Source of the DNA: Oxyruncus cristatus
Taxonomy: Eukaryota; Chordata; Aves; Passeriformes; Cotingidae
NCBI GenBank assembly: GCA_013399855.1
Contig: VXAY01005687.1
Coordinates: 129,196-193,195, forward strand
Length of the DNA stretch: 64,000 nucleotides
Direction of reading: 5' to 3'
How positions within the stretch are numbered: the first letter of the stretch is position 1; every line of letters starts with the position of its first letter. Positions 22,682 through 34,246 of this stretch are shown in pieces. A program made the position numbers and the translations under genes. The notes under the pieces are model-generated. The model searched no databases and was not told the origin of the DNA. It saw nothing but the letters and a program-made list of their open reading frames with translations.

Positions 22682-25299
22682 TGATTTAGTCATCACAGAC
22701 TACTTTTTTTTCCCCACACACTGTGCCATTAACACATATTTTCCTTTCACTCAATGTGTTTCATGTAGGCCAGCAAGAATGACTGATACATTGTACTTTC
22801 TGTCCACTAAATGTATGAACATATTTTCAGGCATACCTGTGTGCATAAGAGTGTAGAGCATAAAGACCCTTGTATTTGACCAACTGGAGAACTAAAAAGG
22901 AAATAAATTCTGCTTACAGCCTCCTGTACACGCAGTTTGTTGGTTTAAATGAGCTGCAGTATCTCACAGCAGCAGAACCAAAGTGAACCTACCCCCATCA
23001 AGGACTCAGTATCCACGGGAACAGGCAGAGCCAGTGTCAGGTGTGCTGGGAAGCTGGTTTGTTCCCTCACAGATGACAAGGGCCATCTGCAGGGCTCCCC
23101 AGGGTAGAGCCAGATCGCGAGAATGCTGGGATCTTGACAAGATTCATTTTTTCTTCCACTCCAAAACACGGTGGTAGCACAGAGCAAGTTTGCAGCCTTC
23201 AGTACACAGAACCCTCTAAGTATATATTTAAATAAACTGAGCACAGGCGTTTGTACATATGCCAGGCCTGCTGTCTGGCTTTTCCAGCCTGAGTGGCAGG
23301 GAGAGCATCTGTGCATAACTGTAGGCGAGATACCATGCCCGCGGGCTGCAGTGCTTAGTCCTGCTGAGCTCTTACACTCCTTTTTTTGCAAAACTGTTCT
23401 TCAGTTTCTCTGGTCTGTAAGAAATCAACAGACTCAATTTCTCTCCCCCTATCACCTTGCTAGGTCCCTCTTTGATCTGCTAAAAGAAGCCAGATGTATC
23501 GAGTCTCTTAAAAATCAAGAAAGTGTTTAAAAGGCTGTGCCCTAGAAGAGCTGTTTGTTCATGCATCCCTTGGTCTTGTTCCATGGCCGTGGTGTCTTTT
23601 CCAGGTGCCTCCTCTCCCTCAAATAGCTTTTCTACTACCATTCCTTGACTCTCCATCTGCTCCAGAAAATGGCAAGACTCACAAGCTTCCCAAAAACCCA
23701 CTTTTGAAGTCAGTGTTCCACTTCCAGGCCTCCTGCCTTCCCACAAATATCCACAGATTACAACGTCTATTTAGTTCAGGGACATGCTTGCAATACCTTG
23801 TTTGGAAATACCATGCACAAATGCCTTCCATGACTGTTGGTGATCTACCAGAAAGCTTCCTACAATAGCAGCTTTTGGCACAATATAATCAACCCATCTT
23901 GAACTTGAAATATTTCATGGAATGGGATAGGGTACTATTAGTAAGTATTAAAATATTTAACTTTATTGGGTAATGTAAGATGTAACGTGGTAAAATGAAA
24001 TACTGAATTGAAAATCATCTGCAGCCATGGCAGAGAAAAGATACTATATAGTTCTAACTGTGGCTTTAAAGAAAAAGAATTTTGGCACCATTGTACTAAT
24101 GAGACAATTTCACTGTCTCTGAAAAGGGATGATTTGGGGCTTTCTTAAATCAGCTCTTATGTGTATCAGTTGAATCAGCCCTTTGTTTTTCAGCTCACAT
24201 TTTGCATAGCTCACTCTTAGATCCCTATTCTGTTGATTGTCAGTCCGCGCTTGATTACTCTTCATTGGCTTGTAAACATCACAAATAAAACACTCAGAAA
24301 GCTGTCTGTATTGTGTGTCAGGGAATAGCTGGGTTCTCTTATTTCTGTTGACAGACACTCACCTGTCTTTTCACCAGATTACCTGGGATGTCTTGTAGCA
24401 CACAAAGGAGATTTGAAAAATAAGAAATGAAAAATACTGAAAAGGCCAGTGAGCAAATTATGTTTAAGCAGCTGATGGTATGTGGAGATGTTCCCTTACT
24501 CAGAAAATGCAGAGTTGTAAAGACAAGATGCTGCAAAACCAGAATAGGATAGAGAGTTTATCGTTTCAATTCCCAGAAATTGTAAACTCAGGCACATAAT
24601 GAAACAGTGAATCTTGGTACTTCATGTTGAATGCACACATGGATCTGACTGGACCAAAGAGTGTCCACTCCAGTTATGCAGCTTGCCCAGTTAAATTCCA
24701 TTGGAATACTGCCCAAAACATCAAGATGTGCCAATATGAGCCTTCTGTTACAAAAAAAAAAAAAAAAAAATGCAAAACAAAACAAAACTAAAACCCACTA
24801 ATAAAGACAAAAATAGCAAGCAAAGTCTGCCCCAGCATTTACCTACTAGTGCGGGCTAATTCCATGCAGTTTGTTCTTGATCGGTGTTATAGATACATGA
24901 CACAGCTAAAAATAATTGATTCATGATTTTATGTTAAATTAAACAAATCAGACTCTGAGCATGTTAGGAAACCACTAATTATACCTGCCAGAGGGAAAGC
25001 AAATAATAGTTAGAAAGCATTAAATCAAATGTGCTCTTGAGGCTGCTGTTGTAAGCCCTTGTTCCTACAGAATGCCTTAAATTAGTTGCATAAAGCCTCA
25101 TCAACTTCTGTAGAATTTTAAACTAAAATTCATTTAATTTTAAAATTTAAGAAATTTATTCAAAACTGTATTTGATAGCTTAATAATACTATATTAGTGT
25201 TACTAATATTAACTCTTATTAATGAAGTATGGGGCATCTGCTAGGGCCAGCAACTAATTTCCTACTCATACATCTCTCTCCTGCAGCTCTTGCCAAAAC
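22682..25299. other. Single-copy AT-rich DNA
   Basis: No repeat family was recognised. There is an A19 run at 24752-24770 followed by CAAAA units. The stretch at 24900-25010 is rich in TAATTGATT/ATTA-type motifs, as often seen in conserved noncoding DNA, but this cannot be tested without alignment. Confidence 0.3.
24752..24770 (+). repeat. A19 homopolymer
   Basis: Nineteen consecutive A, followed by (CAAAA) units to about 24788. No retrotransposed gene is visible upstream. Confidence 0.9.
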
Positions 25300-25655
25300 C
25301 CCACGTGAGTCTGCCACCACAGCCTGCCATTCAGCTGATAGCAATGCCTCCACAATCTGTTCGTTCTTCGTCTACTGGGCAGGGTCGGCTGTGACCACGG
25401 CAAAACCAAGAGCATTTACGCTTATTTCAGGACCTCAGGACCATGCGCAGTGCAGGAGTCACTAAGGCAGACCGGGCCATCAAAAGCAGTTCTGTGCCTG
25501 ATGTAGCCATGGGTCCATCCCAGTCCAGGAGAATTAAGTTTGGGGTTCGCATGGACCAGTGGGCACAAAGCAGATCCAGCAAGTGCTGGTAACTCCGGGT
25601 AAGGCTAAAGCCGACAGGCACTACAAGGCGTCACAGTACCAGGAGTACGTATGGG
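25300..25655. other. CpG-enriched block of unknown origin
   Basis: Roughly a dozen CpG dinucleotides fall within about 350 bases (CCACGTG, TTCGTTCTTCGTC, GGGTCGGC, CATGCGCAG, GACCGGGCC and others), while neighbouring sequence has almost none. Both strands carry short open frames (25229-25465 plus, 25427-25621 minus) with no recognised domain. It could be a young retrocopy, a regulatory element or an undescribed repeat. There is no CR1 or LTR signature. Confidence 0.35.
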
Positions 25656-27527
25656 CAGGTTGTCTCTTCTTGAGGTTGCTGGGCAAGATTTAGGGCAGTG
25701 GCTGGCAGCATCTTCTGGATAAGCACAAAGTTTCCTGTCCCAGAATTAAGGTAATTTTTCCTTAGGAGAAGAGTGACATAGGTAACGGCATCAACCCCAA
25801 TGTCACTTCAAGAAATCTCACTCCACTATCTGTGGGAATTTGACCACTGGTTTCAACAGCAGCTGGGAGACTCACCACTGTGCTTGTCAAGGGAAACTGA
25901 AACTTTACTGTGGCTATTGAGAAACTCTAATGTAAGATGGGCAATTATGGGTCTCAGAACCCTTAATATTCTAATTTCCCATTGATACCTTAACAAATCA
26001 ATAAAATAAAAAATCCTTAGTAACCCTCCCCTTTTAATTACCAGACAGTGACATATTAAGTCTATCGACTCACTGTAGTGTGTTGCATAATGTAATGTCC
26101 TTGGAAACGCATACTTTTGTACCCCTCATGTTTCTCCATCATAATTCCATAGATTTATACATTGTCAATGTGCTATTTTGGGCTGATATATTGCAAGGAC
26201 ATAGGAGTGGTGGCAGTTTATCAATGACTTTTTGTCCTTCTCTTTTTCATTAGTGCTATTTAAGAAGGCAAGCTATTTCTGTCAGGAGCTTCCTATAAAC
26301 GTAATGGATTTTACAGTATAGCCATAATAGCACAATATTATGCCTGTCCCTTCCTTGTATTAATTAGGATCATATTTGCATTCAGGATGCAACCTTATCT
26401 GAATCCAATGTAAATTACTATCTTTGAAGGAGAAACGCACTAACACAGCAATTGTTCAAGCTGTCCCTGGAGGTAATATGACACTACTGCGTGTGCCACC
26501 TAAGGGCAATACCAGAGCAATACCTTTCTTGATCCACACAAGTATATCTCAAACAACATTTCTCTGGAAATGAAAAATATGTATTGTAATGCAGATTTGG
26601 TAGTTAGTCTAGCTCTTTTTTTTCTTTTTTTTTAATTTTTTCCTTAACTGTATATTACCTCACTGGCATTCAGTCAGTATTATGTAAGACCATAACCAGG
26701 TTCACCTCAACATGCTTTCTTTTTCAAATCAGTCAAAATAGGCAGCAATCCATTTTTCACACATATTACTTTTACTAAGAGAAATTTAATAGTTCCTCCT
26801 TCGTCTGAGATCTATTCAAAACAGCCTGGTATTGTTCATCTACCTACCTCACAAGTGATAGATCAATGAGCTTTGGGGGTTTTTGCCTGGGTTCCTAAGT
26901 CAGCAACAATAATGCTCAAAGACTTCAGCTCTGAGAACAACTGGAAAGGCATGTAAGTATATTCTTAAAACCTGCATAATCAGTGAGATTAAAATTTTGT
27001 CTTATGTCCCTTTCAATAAAAAAATTAACTCCATCTTCAAGGCTAGATAACCATGCATGCTTGTGTATAGTCTCAATTAACAGACTATTTCTCCTGTTTA
27101 AAATGCATGCACAAGAGCCCTGTTAAAGCTTGACCCTTGAGTCATACGTGTACCAGAAGAACAGAGGAAATAACTGCTGAAATAAGAAATCAGAGTTCAC
27201 TGATTTTAAGGTACATAACTTCAATAATTTTTTCTGTTTCTCAAGAGTGAGGTGCATAGGCTGTGCAAAACTTCAAAACATTCAGTCCTCCTCCAATCTT
27301 TGCCCTTGCAATGAAAAGCTAAAAAAAAATCTGAAATAAAGCTCCTTCAAAACATAGAAAGTTGCCTTATCTAGAGGAGATTTATTCTTCACTGAGATAT
27401 TGTTTGTACAAGGACATTTTAAAAGGGTTTAAGCACTTTTTGTCTTGAAACTGCATGGCAGATGGAAGTTCTCAGGTAAGACAATGACATATAAGTGTGG
27501 GTCATAGGTAGTCACAAAGATTCTTAC
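25656..27527. other. Single-copy AT-rich DNA
   Basis: No repeat family, exon or RNA gene was recognised. A T-rich run lies near 26617-26642. Confidence 0.3.
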
Positions 27528-27657
27528 AAAATAAAGCTGCCCATATCTCCTGGAGCCATCAGAGCCAACACGTAAAATGAAAAAAGTGCAGATTTGTCTT
27601 GATTTTCCAGGTGAACCCATTCAACAGGTGTTGGAAAAGCATCTTGTACATCAACAA
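27528..27657 (-). CDS. Weak candidate exon
   Basis: The minus strand shows an acceptor (ctaatatgactttttccag), 130 open bases and a donor TTTT|GTAAGAATC. The open frame reads VDVQDAFPTPVEWVHLENQD followed by KSALFSFYVLALMAPGD. It carries two bases in and two bases out, so it does not join candidate exon A directly. An alternative frame contains DGSRRYGQL, which superficially resembles DENN-domain sequence, but that frame has an early stop. No family is assigned. Confidence 0.17.
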
Positions 27658-27867
27658 CTGGAAAAAGTCATATTAGAAGGTCCCCACCATGCAGCACACT
27701 ACGAGCTGCAGTGAGAGCCAAGAGAATCTCTCAGTGTGCCTTATTAATCCCGCAGCCTGTGAGACTTTCCCTCCCCCCTGCCCCAATGGATTTGTAGGTG
27801 ATATGGTCTTGCTGCAGCATCATCTGGGGCCTCTCCACTCTGCACAGGTGACAGAGGGGAGGAAAGA

Positions 27868-27908
27868 TATAGAATCATAGAATGGCTTGGGTTGGAAGGG
27901 ACATTAAA
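27868..27908 (-). mobile_element. Outer CR1, 3' tail (left part of nested pair)
   Basis: TAGAATCATAGAATGGCTTG and then GGTTGGAAGGGAC are the reverse complement of a CR1 3' terminus. The copy is interrupted after TTAAA and resumes at 28279. Confidence 0.75.
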
Positions 27909-28278
27909 TATCACAAAATCACAGAATATGCTGAGTTGAAAGGGACCACAAGGATCATCGAATCCAACTCCTGGCCCTGCACAGGAACATCCCCAAGAAT
28001 CACACCATGTGCCTGAGAGTATCATCCAAACACTTTCTGAAGCCTGTCAGGCTTGGTGCTGTGACCACTTCCCTGAGGAACCTGTTCCATTGCCCAGCCA
28101 CCCTCTGGGTGAAGAACCTTTTTCTAACATCCAACCTAAACCTCCCCTGACACAACTTCAGGCCATTTCCTCAGGTCCTGACACTGATCACCACAGAGAA
28201 GAGATCTGTGTCTGCCCCTCTGCTTTCCCTCATGAGGAAGTTGTAGACTGCCATGATGTCTCCCCTCAGTCTCCTCCC
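27909..28278 (-). mobile_element. Inner CR1 3' end, inserted into the outer CR1
   Basis: The minus strand reads as a CR1 3' end of a different type from the outer copy. It has the ORF2 C-terminal block (GGAGGTTTAGGTTGGATG, then the conserved GAGGGTGG region), the segment AAGTGTTTGGATGATACTCT, and a 3' untranslated part (GGGCCAGGAGTTGG). It ends in ATTCTGTGATTTTGTGA-type repeats at the left edge. About 370 bp; 5'-truncated. The 222-codon plus-strand frame across it is an antisense shadow. Confidence 0.8.
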
Positions 28279-28530
28279 GTTCCAACCCCCTGCCATGGGC
28301 AGGAACATCTTCCACTAGAACCAGTTGCTCAAAGCTCTGTCCAGCCTGGCCTTGAACACTTACAGGGATTTACAGGATGCACAGCTTCTCAGGGCAACCT
28401 GTGCCAATGTCTTACCGCTCTCACAGCAAATAATTTCTTCCAAAACCTGCCCTCTTTCAGTTTAAAGCCATTCTCACTTGTCCTTTCACTACATGCCCTT
28501 ATAAACTGTCCCTCTTCAGCTTTCTTGTAC
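28279..28530 (-). mobile_element. Outer CR1, remainder (right part of nested pair)
   Basis: GTTCCAACCCCCTGCCATGG opens the continuation of the CR1 3' region begun at 27868. It is followed by the CCTGGCCTTGAACACTT and CAGTTTAAAGCCATTCTCA blocks, typical of the CR1 3' end in reverse complement. It stops after CTTTCTTGTAC near 28530, the 5' truncation point. About nine bases expected at the junction (GATCATCTA in related copies) are missing. Confidence 0.8.
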
Positions 28531-31500
28531 TTGACACTTCATCAAAGGTTTACGTACTGTGATCAGTTTAAAACAGGGCAAATTCTGGCAGTAAATATTA
28601 GAATTATGTCCAGTGATATTGCTTTGTGTAAGCTGAAGGTCGTCCCACTACAGCTCTCTGAATTCGAAGAGCAATGATACATCAAGTGTCAGGGCCCTGA
28701 GGGCACCAGTAGTGCCTGAGTACCTGCTGCCCATCACCACCACCACCTATCATAGGCTCAGGAGTCCCATTTAAACCCATCCTGGGACCATCCATCCTTG
28801 CTTGAGTGAGGCTGTAGCAGTGCCAGTCCCTCAGGGAGCAGGCATCTCTCACTGCCCCCTGGCAATAAGCAGTAAGACTTGGCAAGAATTAGATCCCACA
28901 GATGTATGTGTATCTGATGTATGGTGGAAACCTGTCCACCACACCAATTTCCCCTGAAATGGCACCTCTTTTACCATTCTCATTATGAAGCATCAGAAAA
29001 TGCCAAGTCAATGAAGACCTCATGGTGCTCTGATGTACATTTGTAAGCTGCACGCTGTGGGAATTACACCTGAGGGACAGATCCTGAGGACAGCAATTTA
29101 ATAGCTTCACAGTATCACTGGAGTTTTCCAGACGCTTTTCAACCATGTTTTCATTAAGTATCCACTCATAAGTTCATTGCTTAATGAAAGAAAACAGTTT
29201 AATGGGGAAAAACATTTTCAGAAAATTGTATGTATGTATATATCTGTACAATAATGTACTGATCAATAATAACTGTTTAGGAACATTTTTAAGAAAGAGC
29301 TCTCGTTTTCTCATATTTATATACAGAAAAAGACACATACACAGAGAAATGTACAACCAGAGGCCAGTGCTCTCAGAGTTTATTTTTTGAATAATAAACC
29401 AGGCTGCTTGAGGCTTTCCAAATTCAGTTAGATGCCCTTTGCATTACAGAGCTTCCCAGACCCATCTGTACAAGCTTCTGTCACACAGCCATCCTCAAAG
29501 TGCATGTATTAAAATTTAAGCTGGGTTGTTTACAAAATAGTTCCAAGGCTGTCCCTTTGTGGGAGTACTGGTTTGCAGAACATCTGTTGCTTTCAATAGT
29601 CAATACAGAGCCATTTGTTTCATCTGAAAGCGATGGCATTTCCCTATGCTATAACCATGCTCCCATGAATCAAAGGAAATATGTTAAGGCCATTCAGCCA
29701 TTATTAATCTTTTATCTGGGGACTCTGCCTTTCTCTGATCACATATTTATGAGCATTAATTTTGGCCTGGTTGGTAATAACATGTTCCCTGTGATGATTT
29801 TCACAAAAGAGGGAGAAAGAATCTGAATTAGTAGAATGGCATAGTGTGAATTTATCAGTGGTTTTGGCTTAATTTCTGTACATCCAAGTTGATCCACTGT
29901 GTTGAAAAAGCAAGTAACTTGCAATTGTGTCAGCTTCTCTTTGGCTATCATCAGCTTTCCTGAAAAAGAGTTCCAGCAAGCAGCACCAGCCCGGCCCATA
30001 GCGGTTAAGACCTGACCTTTTCTATTTCTTTCAAGTTTTGTTGGTGTTGGTCAGAATTCAATATAAATCTGGACAAGGTTTCTGTTAAGTATTACTTAAG
30101 CTACATAACAAGGCAGACTTAGGGTCAGATGTACAAAACGATTCAAATGTATAGTTACTGAGATGTTTTATTTACGGATTTATTTTTCTTATCCGTATGA
30201 CATGTCTGGAAAACAGCAGGTTTACTGAAGGTGTTTGAAAAGCATTAAAAGAAAAGGGCTTGATTTTTCTCTCAGATGAATTTGTAGAGAAAGTATTGCA
30301 TTGGTCGTTTCTGACTGAGGAGAAGATTCTCATGTAACAGGTCATCAGGATGCAAAGCAGTGGGAGTTCAAGTAAATCCCACCCTGGAATGGTATAATCA
30401 GTAAACTTCTCATTGTAAAAGCTACTGCAACTTCTAAATTCAAAACATCAGGGCTAAAAAGCTGTAAAGGTGTACAACATTGGTAAGACAACAGAGACAT
30501 TTCTAGTTCATGTGATGCTCTCAAACTCTGTGCATCATATAAAGATCACTAGGGAAACTCTTAATCATCATTTTAATGAAAGTTTTAAATTTAAGATTTA
30601 GGAATTAGTTGGCATGAATGAGTAAACAGATTATATGGAAATTCCCACTAGCTTCAGAGAGGTATTAATATACTGTGCTGTTTACCCTTTGCAGGGAACG
30701 CATTACACTCAGAGAATAACAAATCAATAAAAGAATCAATTTACAAGAAGCATTTGAGAATCTGAAGAATTCCTCCTGATAGACTGTACAAACTATAAGT
30801 GGATATCCTATTTCTTAGGAGGCATGGACACAATATCTTAAAAGAGAGATGATAGTATGAACTAGCTTACTAATTTTGGTCACATAAGGTAAGGCATGTT
30901 CATGGTGGAGTTGCCTGCAGTTAAATGTGGACAATGGGTTTGAAGGGGGGAAGATCTTGACCTTACCTATCTCCAACAGCAAAATTTAAAAATTAAAATA
31001 GAAATAGTTCTTTTTAAGCTTTGAGAAATTCCTTAAAAAAAATAAAGTTGGACAACATTAAGCATTACGTTAAACTACTGCCTCACTTTTTTTATCGTCC
31101 CCTTTAAGAGTGACATGAGAGATATTTAAACTGGTATGTGATAGCCCTTTCTGGGTTATATACAGGAAGTCAAGCTGCTTTGAAACACTTCAATGGAATA
31201 TAAAAACAATGTATAAATTATTAAACTAATAATATATGTCTGCTGAAGAGAATTTAGAATCTGGAAAGCTGCACTGGAGAATCAGATGTTTATTCAAACA
31301 GCACTTGTAGATGTGTGTTCTCACAAGCAGGCTCAGCTCTCCACTCTTCTTCCTCTTTCACAGAAATCACAGCTGGATGTTCTTCCACTCCAAAGCAGTT
31401 CCTTCAGGTTTCCAGTGAACATTGCATGAGAACACCACGCTGTTTTGCTGAAACATGGTACTGCATTAGGCATTTTAGACATCCTAATAGATTGTACCTA

Positions 31501-34103
31501 GGTACCTTTTAGATTTCCACAGACCTAGACCATTAAATGAACAAAAATGGTATTAAGGCAATGGTCCCACAATTAGAATAATTGAAAAAGGGCCTTTAAA
31601 GGTTATCATTCCAGTGCTTGCAATAGTTTGAAGGATTCTTGTTGCTGTAATATTTTCTGCTTACTTGACTTCACAATGGAAATCCTGGGGATCACCATTC
31701 ATTTCACCCATTCTGGCCGTTTTACCTAAAACATAGAAATCATTCTGCTTCTTCTCTCATGCACACATCACACTGCAAAGGACGTGAAAGAAATGCTGTG
31801 TGATTCCACCTATAAAGGAGAAGAAATCAGATATCTGGAAGGAAATGTAAATTGCTTTTTTATAGGAACAAATGTTCAAAATATGTAATTTCCACCAGCC
31901 AATAATTTGAAAGGCTTTCTTTCAATTTATGATTTTTAAAATTTGTGTATAAACCGCTACCATTTTAAAAAGAACAAAGTAATTTTTCACTTAGGAATGT
32001 AAAAGCGGGAAGACTGCCATTTTGCACACGTATTTCTTCCAACATATTTTCCAGTTAGAAAAACTATCAGAATGAACTCACTCTTGTGGCCAGAATCCTT
32101 CTTGAAATACCCCCAAAAAAAAAAAAAAAAAAAGGAATCAGGGAAAACAGATTTGTAGGAAATTTTTCAAATTTATTTGGAAAAAACCCTGTATCTGAAT
32201 TCTCTTCTTGACAGTACCTCTGTTTCTACAAGCTCTAGACTCAGGAGGAAAAATTCCAAAACCAAAAAAAAAACCAACAACACAAAACATTAGTAAATAA
32301 CATTTTCCAGAGGGAAGAGATGAATTCAATGCAGATGATGTGCAAAGCAGGTTCCCACTTTGTGCTGCATGTATAGTGATTGGCTACCACTGTAGTCTCC
32401 ATTTTCTCATGAGCACAGATGGCATCTCATATGGATGTGAGGAGCACTGAGGATGCAATATAATGAATATTGGCACATTCATCCCTCCTGAACAGCAGCC
32501 ATTCTCTGACTGCCTCAGAAATGATGTAGGTTTTGCACTTTTGCAGGGCAGCACCTTACAGGCATCATGCAGGCCAGCACTTATGAGATGCAGTGCACTG
32601 CAGCAACACTGGGATCAGTGAGAAAACAGTCAGGGAAAATCCCAAAACAGTCAGGGAAAATCCCGAGGCACAGATTGTGATTCTGGGAAAGTTCAACATA
32701 ATTAATTAGTGAAGCCCAGAGGTGCAAAGGTTCAGCATTTCAGAATTCTAGAAAGAAAATTACCAGAAGCTCTTTCACTTCTGCTTATCCATTCATAAGG
32801 CTAAATTTTTGCTTCTGACTTAGAAATGTCCAAAAACTCACTGGTTTTCTCCACCAAGTTTTATTTTTCAGCTAAGACCCAGTGGCAGAGGTGCAAACTA
32901 AATTAAAGGCTAGGAGGAGGAATGAACTGTCTTCGTGTTATAACCATTTGGATTTGTAGCTACAAAGGCATTTCTGAGAGAATAAAAGGTAATTTAATTT
33001 ATGATATTATGATGAAAATGGGGAGAGAAAGAAAGTGATAAGTAGTTCAATTTTCAGACTTCCATTGGCAATTTTATTTTGTTGTAAATATCTCTCCTTC
33101 CTACATCTGACTCAGAAACTAGCTCGTTAAACACTCAGAATAGCTGTAGGGTAGAGGAACCTGTAGGTTATGAAGAAGGAAGCCCTTGTGGATTTCTGTT
33201 CTTGCCAGGAATAACAAAGCTAGAAAAACAGGTCTCTTAGGTTGGGGTTTAGGTTCACAAAGAATTCTCTTCTAGGTATAAATACAAGGTTGCTTTACTC
33301 TTAAAAATCAAAAGTTTACATGGATTTCTGAGTAACTATAACAAAATATTATCAATGATCTTTAGGAAAGTGATCTAATATTTTACACTGTAGAGTTGGC
33401 ATACTATACTGATTCTGCATCCAAATAAACTTTTCCACACAGAAAAATTTACTGAATTTGTACAAGTTAACCACCTTCAGTACCCTGTAGCAATCTATAA
33501 ATCCAGAAACTGGTTTTATGTGGGTGTGGTTTGGGTGACATTTTTTTCCCCTCAGTATCCTTCACCTTAAAGGCGATTGCCGTGTGCTTTGAATTTTTTC
33601 CTGTCTGTAGGAGAAGTTAAAGCTGACTTCAGGGTCACTGCTTTAAACACTTCATGCTGGAAAAGCTCCCATTTCCTCATCTACTGCTATTTCCTCTACA
33701 GCTTCCCTTGATGAAGCACATTCTGATCCTTAATTAGCAGAAGTGCCTCTATTGGACTGAGCAACAGGATTTCTAGAAAACAAATGATTTGTTGGGGTTT
33801 CCCCAGAACATTATTTGTAGTTGGATTCTTGTCACAATGGAAATACCTTAAAATTTTATCTTCATGGATAAAAGTATGTGATGAGTAGAAGAAATAAGCC
33901 AATAGCCAAGGAAATTAGCTGGGTAAGTACTAAAGTTGAAAATCTACTGAAGTGCAGTTGACCTCGTTCAGAAAAAATAAATCTCACCTAAGAGAAGTCA
34001 ATTGGGAAAACAGCAACCCACACTGGGAATGTACAGGAAAGAAGATAGAAAAGAGGGAATATGGAGAATAATTACCAAAAGTAACAGGAGCAGAAAGGAA
34101 AGT
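28531..34103. other. Single-copy AT-rich DNA
   Basis: No repeat family was recognised. It includes an A19 run (32115-32133) and a perfect 21-bp tandem duplication (32623-32664). A GC-richer stretch at 28680-28880 has no identifiable family. Confidence 0.3.
32623..32664. repeat. Perfect 21-bp tandem duplication
   Basis: Two identical head-to-tail 21-base units (starting AAAACAGTCAGGG, ending AAATCCC) at 32623-32643 and 32644-32664. Identity implies a recent duplication. Confidence 0.9.
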
Positions 34104-34246
34104 GGTGAAGTCACTATTCCTGGAAGTGTTCAAGAAACACCTCCACATGGCACTGTGTGCTATGGTTTAATTGACACTGTGGTGTTTGGTCAAAGGTTTG
34201 ACTCAATGATCTTGGAGGTCTTTTCCAACCTTAATGATTCTATGAA
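34104..34246 (+). mobile_element. CR1 3' tail fragment
   Basis: A plus-strand CR1 3' end: CTGGAAGTGTTCAAGAAAC, then GACTCAATGATCTTGGAGGT, then CTTTTCCAACCTTAATGATT and CTATGAA. About 140 bases with a single remnant of the terminal octamer. A further CR1-like tail scrap may lie at 34345-34386 (GAGGTCTCTTCCACCCTAA) but is too short to call. Confidence 0.75.

Noticed and set aside
27429..27620. DENN-domain-like string DGSRRYGQL
   Set aside because: The frame has a stop just upstream and lacks the rest of the domain; the better splice-bounded frame is a different one.
28009..28677. 222-codon plus-strand open frame
   Set aside because: It lies on the antisense strand of the nested CR1 copies; its Pro/Gln/Ser-rich translation is the typical shadow of CR1 3' sequence.
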